Of a stretch of 7,404 bases of DNA, positions 1 through 5,526 are shown in pieces; the stretch's first letter is position 1; each line of letters opens with the position of its first letter. The notes under the pieces are model-generated. The model did no database searches, had not been told where the DNA came from, and saw only the letters and a program-made list of their open reading frames with translations. The translations under genes were made by a program, and so were the position numbers. The stretch is from an uncultured Clostridia bacterium (GTDB taxonomy: Bacteria; Bacillota; Clostridia; Oscillospirales; Oscillospiraceae), in contig CAMWTG010000138.1 of the NCBI GenBank assembly GCA_947177115.1, positions 1 to 7,404 on the forward strand, written 5' to 3'.

Positions 1-2
1 GG

Positions 3-1316
3 CTGGAGGTGGCGAGCCTCACCTTGGAGCCCATTGCCGCGCTGAACGCGGTGATCCCGGCGGATCTCCGGCTTTTGAACCTGGTGCTGGCAGATATCGG
101 CGCGGGGACTACGGATATAGCCATCTGCCGGGACGGCGCTGTGGTGGGATACACCATGGCGACCACCGCCGGGGATGAGATCACGGAGACGCTTATGCGC
201 CGTTTCCTCATCGACTTCGCTACGGCGGAGCGGATGAAAATGCAGATCAATGAGCCCAGCGTTGCCTATCGGGATGTACTGGGTTTTGAGCAGAGTGTTG
301 CCGGCAGTGAGATCCAGGAGACCCTGCAGGGTGCGGCCAAGACTTTGGCCCAGGAAATTGCCCAACGGGTGACGGGCATCAACGGCGCGCCCCCCTCGGC
401 CATGTTCCTGGCCGGCGGCGGCAGCAAGCTGCTGGGGCTGAAGGATCTGGTGGCCGAAGCGCTGGGCATGGACCAGCGCCGGGTGGCCCTGGCGGGCAAC
501 AACTACGATATCAGCGCGTTCTCCCGGGAGTATGAACTTAACGACCCGGAGTATGCCACGCCCCTGGGGATCGCTGTGTCCGCCGGATTGGGGCTTATCA
601 GCGACAGCTACCGCATCCTGCTCAATGGCAAGCCTGCCAAGCTTTTCCGTAGCGGCACGCTGACGGTGCTGGATCTGCTGATGATGAACGGGTACACTTC
701 CGCCGATCTGGTGGGGCGCACGGGCAGGAGCCTGTCCGTCACGGTGGACGGCCAGCGGCTGACCTTCCGGGGAGAGAGCGCCACGCCCTGCGTCCTGCGG
801 TGCAATGGGGAAGAGACAACGCCCTCCACATTGGTGTATGCCGGGGACTCCATTGAGTTTACCCCCGCCATTCCAGGCGCGTCCGCCGCGCGGACGCCGA
901 TGGATTTGCTGGGCGCGGACTATGCCGGTGGGGTATTGATCAATGGACACCCTGCGGGGCTGGATACCCTGCTCCGTTCCGGAGATCAGGTGATCTCTAC
1001 CGTCAGCGCACCGGTTCCGGCAAGCGTGCCGGAACCTGAGCCGGTACCGGTACCAGAGCCCTGGCAGACGCCGCTGGCGTCTGCTGAGGCGTCTCCAGCC
1101 CGGAGGCCCTTGTTCCTGTATCTCAACGGGGAGCCTCTGGTACTGCCCGGCAAGACGGACGGCGGGGCCTACTTTCTGATGGATCTTCTTGACCGCTCCG
1201 GTATTGATTTTGAGACGCTGGACGTTCCGCTGGAGCTGAAGGTCAATGGGGCGGACTGTCCCTTCACCCAGGAACTGCGCAATAACGACCAGGTCGTGAT
1301 CCGCCGCGGCCAGTGA
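3..1316 (+). CDS. FtsA/PilM-like actin-fold ATPase, 5' truncated, with C-terminal repeat extension
   Basis: The reading frame is open from the left edge, so the true start lies outside the window; the GTG at 9 is only an internal valine codon. Counting that valine as residue 1, the phosphate-2 motif of the FtsA/MreB/PilM actin fold is visible as LADIGAGTTDIAI (27-39), and the adenosine-binding motif as FLAGGGSKLLGL (133-144). The ATPase part ends near residue 200. The rest does not look like canonical FtsA, which ends in a short amphipathic membrane helix. Instead there are repeated short beta-rich units starting ILLNGKPAKL (203-212), a VLINGHPAGL unit, a Pro/Glu-rich linker (about 334-367), and a last unit from LFLYLNGEPL to DQVVIRRGQ. 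These recall ubiquitin-like beta-grasp domains, by inference only. Annotation pipelines would probably call it a cell division FtsA-domain protein; a role in division, pili or envelope assembly is undetermined. A lipoprotein gene follows 46 bp downstream. Confidence 0.82.
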   Translation: MEVASLTLEPIAALNAVIPADLRLLNLVLADIGAGTTDIAICRDGAVVGYTMATTAGDEITETLMRRFLIDFATAERMKMQINEPSVAYRDVLGFEQSVAGSEIQETLQGAAKTLAQEIAQRVTGINGAPPSAMFLAGGGSKLLGLKDLVAEALGMDQRRVALAGNNYDISAFSREYELNDPEYATPLGIAVSAGLGLISDSYRILLNGKPAKLFRSGTLTVLDLLMMNGYTSADLVGRTGRSLSVTVDGQRLTFRGESATPCVLRCNGEETTPSTLVYAGDSIEFTPAIPGASAARTPMDLLGADYAGGVLINGHPAGLDTLLRSGDQVISTVSAPVPASVPEPEPVPVPEPWQTPLASAEASPARRPLFLYLNGEPLVLPGKTDGGAYFLMDLLDRSGIDFETLDVPLELKVNGADCPFTQELRNNDQVVIRRGQ

Positions 1317-1320
1317 TTTC

Positions 1321-1340
1321 CGGGAGCTTTGGGGCTCCCG
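1321..1340 (+). other. RNA hairpin between the FtsA-like and lipoprotein genes
   Basis: The arms CGGGAGC (1321-1327) and GCTCCCG (1334-1340) pair perfectly around a 6-nt loop directly after the FtsA-like stop codon. No T-run follows, and the ribosome site of the lipoprotein gene begins within 10 nt. It therefore looks more like an mRNA processing or stabilising hairpin, or a partial attenuator, than a full terminator. Confidence 0.45.
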
Positions 1341-1362
1341 CGCGAAACGAGGATAGTTTTAG

Positions 1363-2169
1363 ATGAAAAAGCAAACCAAAATTCTCCTGCTGCTCCTGGC
1401 GGCCCTGGCGCTGTTGGCAGGCTGCAAAAAGGAGGAGGCCCTGGAGGTATATGACCTGGGGGAGAGCGAGGAAGATACGGTGGTGGCCCTGGACAGCCTG
1501 CTGTACGAGGGCGAGGCCATTCTGTCCTCCATTGACGCGCCCACCGATGCGGCCATTGCGGAGAATCTGGAGGTTTCCCATACCTACCACTATCAGCAGA
1601 TGGATGATCCGGCAGCCTTGGCGGAGCGGTACATCCGCGTGTTGATGAACAGCGAGCAGGGCTTTGTGACCATTGACAGTGAGAACCACCGGGTAGAGGA
1701 GGAGCCGGTCACCGATATTCTGGCGGGCTCCGTGACCCTGGCTAAAGCCGCCGCAGCCACCACGGAGGATGGCGGCAGCCGGATCCTACGGGTGACCGTG
1801 GGATGGTCGGAGTACGCTGTGGCCGTCCAGGTTGCTTACATAGATGGAAAGATCCTGCCTCCTGTGAAGGAAGAGGAGCCCGAGGAAGATGCCAAGCCTA
1901 CCGCTATGACGGAGCAGCTGGAGTTCTTCAATAAGCTCGACCCCGCAAAGCTTGGCTTGGAAGGGGACGACATGAATGACTATATGACCTTCCCCCAGCA
2001 GGGATGGGTGTTGGTGGACGGCGTATCCTGCCGGAAGATGAATGTTTATCTCCAGGATGTCCGCACTGCCACCAATGTGTTTATGGGGACCTATTATCTC
2101 AGCAGCGACATGAGTCTGCTATATCGTGAGAGCAGCGATGGACAGATTGTGCCGGTGCCTATGGAGTGA
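1363..2169 (+). CDS. Putative lipoprotein of unknown function
   Basis: This 268-residue protein has a textbook lipoprotein signal: MKKQTK, a hydrophobic stretch (residues 7-19) and a lipobox LLAGC with the lipidated cysteine at 21. It should be anchored to the outer face of the cytoplasmic membrane. After an acidic linker (KKEEALEVYDLGESEEDT) comes a globular region of about 130 residues, an acidic spacer (VKEEEPEEDAKP, near residue 165) and a C-terminal region ending in a GTYYLSSDMSLLYR-type strand pair. I do not recognise the family. ATG 1363 is chosen because it begins the signal peptide and is preceded by an ACGAGG ribosome site about 10 nt upstream. It lies 46 bp after the FtsA-like gene on the same strand and is probably co-transcribed, so it may be the extracytoplasmic partner of that ATPase; this is inference. 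Confidence 0.8.
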   Translation: MKKQTKILLLLLAALALLAGCKKEEALEVYDLGESEEDTVVALDSLLYEGEAILSSIDAPTDAAIAENLEVSHTYHYQQMDDPAALAERYIRVLMNSEQGFVTIDSENHRVEEEPVTDILAGSVTLAKAAAATTEDGGSRILRVTVGWSEYAVAVQVAYIDGKILPPVKEEEPEEDAKPTAMTEQLEFFNKLDPAKLGLEGDDMNDYMTFPQQGWVLVDGVSCRKMNVYLQDVRTATNVFMGTYYLSSDMSLLYRESSDGQIVPVPME

Positions 2170-2241
2170 CCGGGCCCGCGCGGGGTCCGGGAGACGGGGT
2201 CCGCGCCGTCATAAAACCACCAGGAAAGGAGATTTACGACC

Positions 2242-2424
2242 ATGATGGAAAGCATCGCAGCCGCCAGCATGAGCATGAGTCAGATGCAGTTTGCCAATGC
2301 TTATGACATGGCGATCCTGAAGAAGTCGATGGAGAGCATGGAGAGCCAGGCGGAGACGCTGATCAATGATATGCTCGCCGCCGTGCCGGCGCCCAGCCAG
2401 TATGGGTTTGATGTGTACGGCTAA
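2242..2424 (+). CDS. YjfB-family putative motility protein
   Basis: This 60-residue protein matches the YjfB_motility family pattern: an N-terminal helix with alternating Ser, Met and Gln (AAASMSMSQMQFANAYDMAILKKSM), then MESMESQAETLINDML and a short divergent C-terminus. Family members are about 60 residues long and are labelled putative motility proteins in Firmicutes, but their biochemical role is not established. No signal peptide or membrane helix is present. A strong AAGGAG site (2226-2231) sits 10 nt upstream of the first ATG; the second ATG at 2245 is an equally possible start. It follows the lipoprotein gene by 72 bp and is followed at once by an intrinsic terminator, so it is the last gene of this rightward group. 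No flagellar gene is visible here, so motility remains a family label only. Confidence 0.8.
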   Translation: MMESIAAASMSMSQMQFANAYDMAILKKSMESMESQAETLINDMLAAVPAPSQYGFDVYG

Positions 2425-2430
2425 GTGAAT

Positions 2431-2464
2431 AAAAGTGGCGGCGCATATGCGCCGCTGCTTTTTT
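2431..2464 (+). terminator. Intrinsic terminator after the YjfB-family gene
   Basis: The 18-nt palindrome GCGGCGCATATGCGCCGC (2438-2455) gives a stem of eight GC-rich pairs. The stem extends outward through G-U wobbles and A-T pairs from an upstream AAAA to the downstream T-run TTTTTT (2459-2464). It lies 13 nt after the preceding stop codon. The upstream A-tract may let it work to some extent on the other strand as well. Confidence 0.9.
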
Positions 2465-2487
2465 ATGCTATAATCAATGTAGTATGA

Positions 2488-2634
2488 AATAGTGGCAATG
2501 CTGTTCTTGATCAGCTGAGATACTTTTTCTTAGAAGTAAAAAATATAAAAAAGAACTTTAACCTCGAGCCTAAAATCACTGCTATTCTTAGATTTTTGCC
2601 CGGCAACGATGTTGCACTTTTAGTCAAGGAATAG
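2488..2634 (+). pseudogene. Possible C-terminal gene remnant
   Basis: A frame of 48 sense codons runs from just after a TGA (2485-2487) to a TAG (2632-2634) with no ATG, GTG or TTG start preceded by a ribosome site. The product reads like a protein tail: charged helix-like sequence LRYFFLEVKNIKKNFNLEPK, then ITAILRFLPGNDVALLVKE. It is much richer in A and T than the neighbouring genes. I cannot name the family. It may equally be a chance open frame in non-coding DNA. Confidence 0.2.
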
Positions 2635-2640
2635 TATGAG

Positions 2641-2742
2641 AGAACAAAAAGGAAAGAACCGCCTTCAAAGAAGGCGGTTCTTTCCTTGATGGAGAAGATT
2701 GAGGAAAAACGATACAGCAGTTTAGGTTTCTCTCCTAAACTG
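2641..2742 (-). ncRNA. Candidate small regulatory RNA, about 100 nt
   Basis: On the minus strand a promoter (2777-2748) would start transcription near 2741. The transcript would begin almost at once with a 9-bp hairpin (CAGTTTAGG at 2742-2734 pairing with CCTAAACTG at 2726-2718). An unpaired pyrimidine-rich linker with UUUUUCCUC and UUCUCC follows, and a perfect 18-bp hairpin with a U-rich tail ends it. A 5' stem, an anti-Shine-Dalgarno-like linker and an intrinsic terminator are typical of Firmicute small RNAs. No family (6S, SRP, tmRNA, RNase P) is recognised. The same region could also form the end of a long nagA 3' untranslated region, because nagA has no strong terminator of its own. Confidence 0.42.
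2646..2690 (-). terminator. Perfect 18-bp terminator hairpin
   Basis: The arms AAGGAAAGAACCGCCTTC (2649-2666) and its exact complement (2670-2687) enclose a 3-nt AAA loop. Read on the minus strand, the hairpin is followed by TTTTTGTTCT, a proper U-rich tail. On the plus strand the tail is only weakly T-rich. It is therefore best placed to end leftward transcription, either from the promoter at 2748-2777 or read-through from nagA. Confidence 0.75.
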
Positions 2743-2760
2743 GCTTTATTTTACCAGTTT
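2718..2760. repeat. Overlapping inverted repeats around a -10 element
   Basis: Three arms share one sequence: CAGTTTAGG (2718-2726), CCTAAACTGG (2734-2743) and CCAGTTT (2754-2760). The middle arm can pair with either neighbour, giving a 9-bp stem with a 7-nt loop or a 7-bp stem with a 10-nt loop. The second pair exactly brackets the minus-strand -10 hexamer (2748-2753), the usual position for a repressor operator. Confidence 0.5.
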
Positions 2761-2777
2761 CCTGCACTTTTTGTCAA
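2748..2777 (-). promoter_or_regulatory. Strong leftward sigma-A-type promoter
   Basis: Read on the minus strand, a perfect -35 TTGACA (2777-2772) is separated by 18 bp from the -10 TAAAAT (2753-2748), which is preceded by TGG, giving an extended -10. It points away from nagA into the island, so it cannot serve a gene visible in this window other than the candidate small RNA. The palindrome TCAACGTTGA (2774-2783) overlaps the -35. Confidence 0.6.
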
Positions 2778-2798
2778 CGTTGATATTGCACAAAATTT

Positions 2799-2828
2799 TT
2801 GCCGGGGTCAATCGGGTATCGTTATAAT
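2799..2828 (+). promoter_or_regulatory. Rightward promoter facing the 3' end of nagA
   Basis: A perfect -10 TATAAT (2823-2828) lies 18 bp after TTGCCG (2799-2804), which matches four of six -35 positions. The expected start near 2835 is followed by GGAGG (2853-2857) and a TTG (2867), but the frame ends after 13 codons at TGA 2906-2908, inside nagA on the opposite strand. A weak stem AATAGCT (2840-2846) with AGCTATT (2872-2878) runs into six T residues (2877-2882) and might end the transcript early. Confidence 0.4.
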
Positions 2829-2889
2829 TAACAAATGCTAATAGCTAAATTTGGAGGAAAAGACAGTTGACAGCTATTTTTTCCACCAC

Positions 2890-3999
2890 TCATGAACAAT
2901 GCTGCTGAGCCTGTCCGTCCACATATACCGCCTGCAGGACCAGATCCTTATCCAGCACCAGCAGATCGGCAGCCTTGCCCGCCTGCAGAACGCCGGCATC
3001 CAGCCGGGCAGCCAGGGCGGGGGCTGTGGAGGCCGCATAGACCGCCTCCGCCAGGGGCAGGCCGAAACGCACTACATTTCGTACCGCGTCCAGCAGAGAG
3101 ATGGAGGAACCGGCCAGGGTGCCGTCCAAAAGGGTGGCCTTGTGGTTTTTCACCACGATGGGCTGTCCGCCCAGCTCATAATCGCCATCGGGCATCCCCG
3201 CGCAGCGGAGGGAGTCAGAGATTAGATTCAGCTTGTCGCCAAAGAGCTGGTAGGTGGCTCGGATGACAGCGGGGTGGATGTGAAGGCCATCGCAGATCAG
3301 CTCTACACTGGCCTCCGCGTCAAAAGCCGCGCCAATGACCCCTGGGGCCCGGTGGAGGAAGGAGGGCATCCCGTTATACAGATGGGTGGCATGGCTGGCC
3401 CCGGCGGCGAAACCTGCCATAGCGGTGTCATAGTCCGCCGTGGTGTGGCCCAGGGAGACGGTGCAGATCCGGGAGACCTCCCGGATGAAAGGCAGCGCCC
3501 CTTCCTCCTCGCAGGCCACGGTCACCAGTTTCACCTGGCCGCCGCTGGCTTCGTTGAGGCGGTGGAAGAGGGCCGCATCCGGTTTGTGGAGGTTCTCCGC
3601 CGCCTGGGCGCCTCGCTTGGCATAGCTGAGGAAGGGGCCCTCCAGGTGGACGCCGGCACATTTTGCGCCGAGCTGGGGCCTGAAATCCCGGATGGCATGC
3701 ATGGCGGGCGTCAAGGTCTCCTCCTTCAGGGTCATGGTGGTGGCCAAGTAGCTGGTGACACCGTGGGCAGCATAGTAGTCCGCCAGGGGCTGGAGGCCCG
3801 ACTGCTTGCCATCGGAAAAATCCTCTCCCATGGCGCCATGAGTGTGGATGTCCACCAGTCCGGGAATCACATATCCCCCGGCGACATCCAGATCTGCCGG
3901 TCCATCGATCTTGCCAATAGCGGTAATGGTTCGGTCAAATTGGATGTCGGCGTCCAGAAAAGCCTTTCCGATAAGCACCTTCGCGTTTTTGATCAGCAT
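2890..3999 (-). CDS. nagA: N-acetylglucosamine-6-phosphate deacetylase (NagA)
   Basis: This 369-residue cytoplasmic amidohydrolase removes acetate from GlcNAc-6-phosphate, yielding glucosamine-6-phosphate for amino-sugar catabolism and cell-wall recycling. Family landmarks are in order: PGLVDIHTHG (His52, His54), the metal-binding VHLEGPF (Glu120), SLGHTTADY (His185), GASHATHLYNGM (His206), ICDGLHIHP (His240) and the catalytic aspartate in LISDS (Asp262), followed by CAGMPDGDY. The complete HxH pair resembles the two-metal Bacillus subtilis enzyme rather than Escherichia coli NagA, where those histidines are replaced. Length is normal for the family. The start is ATG 3999: AAGGAG (4013-4008) stands 8 nt upstream, whereas the longer frame beginning with TTG at 4023 has no ribosome site and would bury this one. 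It lies 59 bp after the DUF3795 gene and probably shares its promoter. No nagB is visible in the window. Confidence 0.95.
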   Translation of the reverse strand: MLIKNAKVLIGKAFLDADIQFDRTITAIGKIDGPADLDVAGGYVIPGLVDIHTHGAMGEDFSDGKQSGLQPLADYYAAHGVTSYLATTMTLKEETLTPAMHAIRDFRPQLGAKCAGVHLEGPFLSYAKRGAQAAENLHKPDAALFHRLNEASGGQVKLVTVACEEEGALPFIREVSRICTVSLGHTTADYDTAMAGFAAGASHATHLYNGMPSFLHRAPGVIGAAFDAEASVELICDGLHIHPAVIRATYQLFGDKLNLISDSLRCAGMPDGDYELGGQPIVVKNHKATLLDGTLAGSSISLLDAVRNVVRFGLPLAEAVYAASTAPALAARLDAGVLQAGKAADLLVLDKDLVLQAVYVDGQAQQHCS

Positions 4000-4021
4000 G
4001 GCATTGTCTCCTTTTCTTTTC

Positions 4022-4057
4022 AAAAATTCCCCATCGGGCCGTCCGCCTGAGGGATGG
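4022..4057 (-). other. Weak terminator-like hairpin before nagA
   Basis: On the minus strand CCATC (4057-4053) and GATGG (4035-4031) can pair around an inner GGC/GCC stem, followed by TTTTT (4026-4022). The stem is imperfect and the nagA ribosome site follows immediately. At most it would reduce read-through from the DUF3795 gene into nagA. Confidence 0.25.
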
Positions 4058-4058
4058 T

Positions 4059-4520
4059 TTATTGTTCCCGCTTTTTATAAACTATGATTTCCGGATCGGA
4101 GCCGCCCTCGCCGTAGGAGCAGACCAGCAGGATCTTCTCGTCCGCCGCCAGTCCATAGCACCGGTTTCCTTGGGCTTGCTCCAGCTGGCTGCCCAGATAG
4201 ATCTTGCCATCTTCCAGCAGCTTTACGGTCTGCCCGTTGGGCAAGGGGTAGGCCAAATTGATGTAAGCGCCCGGCAGAGCATTGAGATCTATGACCCGCG
4301 GCATGCCGGGGATGCGCAGGTCATTGAATTCGGAGATCAGCGGGGCTTTCAGGCTGCAGATGCCGCCGCACTGACCGCAGTGGTCCTGCTCCCTGTCCCG
4401 GCAGCAGGCGGCCAGGATGCACGCCCGGCCAAAGGGATGGCCTTGGGTTTCCCCGCACCCGCCGCATCCGGACTGGGAAGGGCACTGGGCGCAGTCCGCG
4501 CCGCAGATGGATGTAAGCAT
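4059..4520 (-). CDS. DUF3795-type cysteine-rich protein
   Basis: This 153-residue protein opens with a dense cysteine array: C6-x3-C10-x2-C13-x5-C19-x2-C22-x11-C34-x4-C39-C40-x7-C48-x2-C51-x3-C55. The beginning, MLTSICGADCAQCPSQSGCGGC, is characteristic of DUF3795 proteins, which probably bind zinc or an iron-sulfur cluster; the function is not known. The remaining 95 or so residues are free of such clusters and look like a beta-rich domain (GQTVKLLEDGKIYLGS) that I cannot assign. No signal peptide or membrane helix is present, so it is probably cytoplasmic. ATG 4520 is supported by GGAGGG (4534-4529) 8 nt upstream, and a good promoter lies just before it. It is the first gene of a likely two-gene unit with nagA, though the spacing of 59 bp and a weak hairpin allow partial separation. 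Confidence 0.8.
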   Translation of the reverse strand: MLTSICGADCAQCPSQSGCGGCGETQGHPFGRACILAACCRDREQDHCGQCGGICSLKAPLISEFNDLRIPGMPRVIDLNALPGAYINLAYPLPNGQTVKLLEDGKIYLGSQLEQAQGNRCYGLAADEKILLVCSYGEGGSDPEIIVYKKREQ

Positions 4521-4555
4521 TATGAGATCCCTCCAGTTCTACGTTCTGTTGCTCT

Positions 4556-4584
4556 ATTTTACCATGCTTTCCCGGTTCTGTCAC
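4556..4584 (-). promoter_or_regulatory. Promoter of the DUF3795-nagA unit
   Basis: On the minus strand the -35 GTGACA (4584-4579) and the -10 TAAAAT (4561-4556) are spaced 17 bp apart, and TGG before the -10 makes it an extended type. The expected start is about 29 bp before the ATG at 4520. It is divergent from the protease promoter at 4623-4653, with an imperfect dyad TTCG-N8-CGAA (4600-4615) between them. Confidence 0.7.
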
Positions 4585-4622
4585 CAGGAAAGAGGCGTTT
4601 TCGGAAAATTTCGAAAAAAGCC

Positions 4623-4653
4623 TTGACTTCCCATGTTGGAAGGCGCACACTAT
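4623..4653 (+). promoter_or_regulatory. MerR-type promoter of the YhfC-family gene
   Basis: A -35 TTGACT (4623-4628) is followed after the long 19-bp spacer typical of MerR-activated promoters by CACTAT (4648-4653), a poor -10 that keeps the important A and final T. TATAGG at 4651 is an alternative with a 22-bp spacer. Inside the spacer lies the dyad CTTCC (4627-4631) with GGAAG (4638-4642), using the same half-sites as the merR promoter at 5527-5557, but with 6 nt instead of 7 between them. Weak basal activity and activation by a MerR protein would be expected. Confidence 0.5.
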
Positions 4654-4682
4654 AGGAGAAAAAGAAAGAGGAGGGCTCTCCT

Positions 4683-5450
4683 ATGACAGTTGGGAAAATG
4701 ATCGCAATGGCGCTGGCGCTGCTGTTTACAGCGGCTGCGCCCCTGGGGCTGATGGCGTATCTGTATAAAAAGCATGGCGGACGGTGGGTATCGTTCCTTA
4801 TCGGCGCGGTGTTTTTCCCGGTGTTTGCCATGATGCTGGAGCCGCTGCTCCATGTGGCGGTGTTGAGAAGCCCTCTGGGCGTGGTGATGCAGGAGAACAT
4901 CTGGATATACGGCCTGTACGGCGGCCTGGCAGCGGGACTTTTTGAGGAGACCGGCCGGCTGCTGGCCTTCAGGATGGTGCTGCGGAACGAGGAGGCGCCG
5001 GTCACCGCTTTGAGCTATGGCCTGGGCCATGGCGGTATGGAGGCGCTCCTGCTGGTAGGCATGACCATGGTGAACAATCTGCTGTTGGGGCTGCTCCTCC
5101 TGCATGGCGCCGAGATCCCGCCGGAGCTGACCGCAGCGGCGGACACCCTGGCGGCAACGCCCGTTGTTATGTTCCTGTGGAGCATACTGGAGCGGGTGTC
5201 GGCCATGACGGTCCATGTGGCCAACTCCGTGCTGGTGTTCGCTGCCGCCAGGACCGGAAAATGGATCCTGTTCCCCGTTGCGATCCTCCTTCACGCGGGG
5301 CTGAACTTTGTGGCGGTAGTCTCCGCGTTTTATCTGTCTACGGCGGCGGTGGAGGGACTGGTGCTGGTCTTCGCCCTGCTGACAGCGTTCCTTGCGGGAA
5401 AGGTGTACCGGGATCTGGTGCTTCAGGCGGACCTGCGGGAGGAGCTTTGA
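4683..5450 (+). CDS. YhfC-family glutamic-type intramembrane protease
   Basis: This 255-residue polytopic membrane protein has about seven hydrophobic segments (roughly residues 5-27, 36-60, 73-96, 110-140, 160-188, 194-213, 217-238). It carries the motif set of YhfC proteins, relatives of the CPBP/ABI (Rce1-type) intramembrane proteases: FEETGR (Glu88, Glu89, Arg92), GLGHGGMEA (His116, Glu120), a His-x2-Asn in the fifth segment (His178, Asn181) and HAGLNF (His204, Asn208). All presumed catalytic residues are present, so the protein should be active; substrates are unknown for the family. ATG 4683 has GAGGAGGG (4668-4675) 7-8 nt upstream. It is followed after 129 bp by a membrane-anchored MerR regulator with a related promoter dyad, making that regulator either its controller or a candidate substrate; both are inference. 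The opposite-strand frame over this gene is a shadow. Confidence 0.88.
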   Translation: MTVGKMIAMALALLFTAAAPLGLMAYLYKKHGGRWVSFLIGAVFFPVFAMMLEPLLHVAVLRSPLGVVMQENIWIYGLYGGLAAGLFEETGRLLAFRMVLRNEEAPVTALSYGLGHGGMEALLLVGMTMVNNLLLGLLLLHGAEIPPELTAAADTLAATPVVMFLWSILERVSAMTVHVANSVLVFAAARTGKWILFPVAILLHAGLNFVAVVSAFYLSTAAVEGLVLVFALLTAFLAGKVYRDLVLQADLREEL

Positions 5451-5526
5451 TCCCGCTGCAGAACAGCAAGAACCGATTCCCATCGGAGATGTCCTCCCGG
5501 CAAAATCTTAAAAATTGAAAAACCTC

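Larger units (their letters stand above)
2465..2889. other. AT-rich intergenic island between convergent genes
   Basis: This stretch of about 425 bp is clearly richer in A and T than the flanking genes and holds no convincing protein gene. From left to right it contains an open stretch without a start codon (2488-2634), a perfect 18-bp hairpin (2649-2687), a second hairpin (2718-2742), a strong leftward promoter (2748-2777), a rightward promoter with a perfect TATAAT (2799-2828), and a GGAGG ribosome-site-like sequence (2853-2857) before a 13-codon frame. Its composition and the stranded start and stop signals suggest either a small RNA locus or the remains of an inserted or deleted segment. 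Confidence 0.6.

Noticed and set aside
1264..1689. Minus-strand open frame of 141 codons over the lipoprotein gene
   Set aside because: It crosses the hairpin and the start of a gene with a clear lipobox; the product has no recognisable features.
2689..2841. ATG-initiated 50-codon frame on the plus strand in the AT-rich island
   Set aside because: The ATG directly follows the terminator hairpin arm and lacks a GGAGG-type ribosome site; the frame runs through two promoters and a hairpin pair, and the product has no recognisable pattern.
4000..4023. Extended nagA start at a TTG eight codons upstream
   Set aside because: The extra residues encode the ribosome site of the ATG at 3999, and no ribosome site precedes the TTG.
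3274..4050. Plus-strand open frame of 258 codons over nagA
   Set aside because: It is the complement of a GC-rich gene with all NagA catalytic motifs; no ribosome site or family signal supports it.
4062..4655. Plus-strand open frame of 197 codons over the DUF3795 gene
   Set aside because: The minus strand shows the Cys array, a ribosome site and a promoter; the plus frame has no recognisable domain.
4650..5483. Long open frame of 277 codons on the minus strand over the protease gene
   Set aside because: Its product is rich in Gln, His and Arg with no family resemblance, while the plus strand encodes a membrane protein with complete YhfC motifs and a good ribosome site.
5473..5486. Small hairpin CCGAT/ATCGG after the protease gene as a terminator
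   Set aside because: The stem is only five pairs and no T-run follows, so read-through into the merR operon is quite possible and I do not annotate it.
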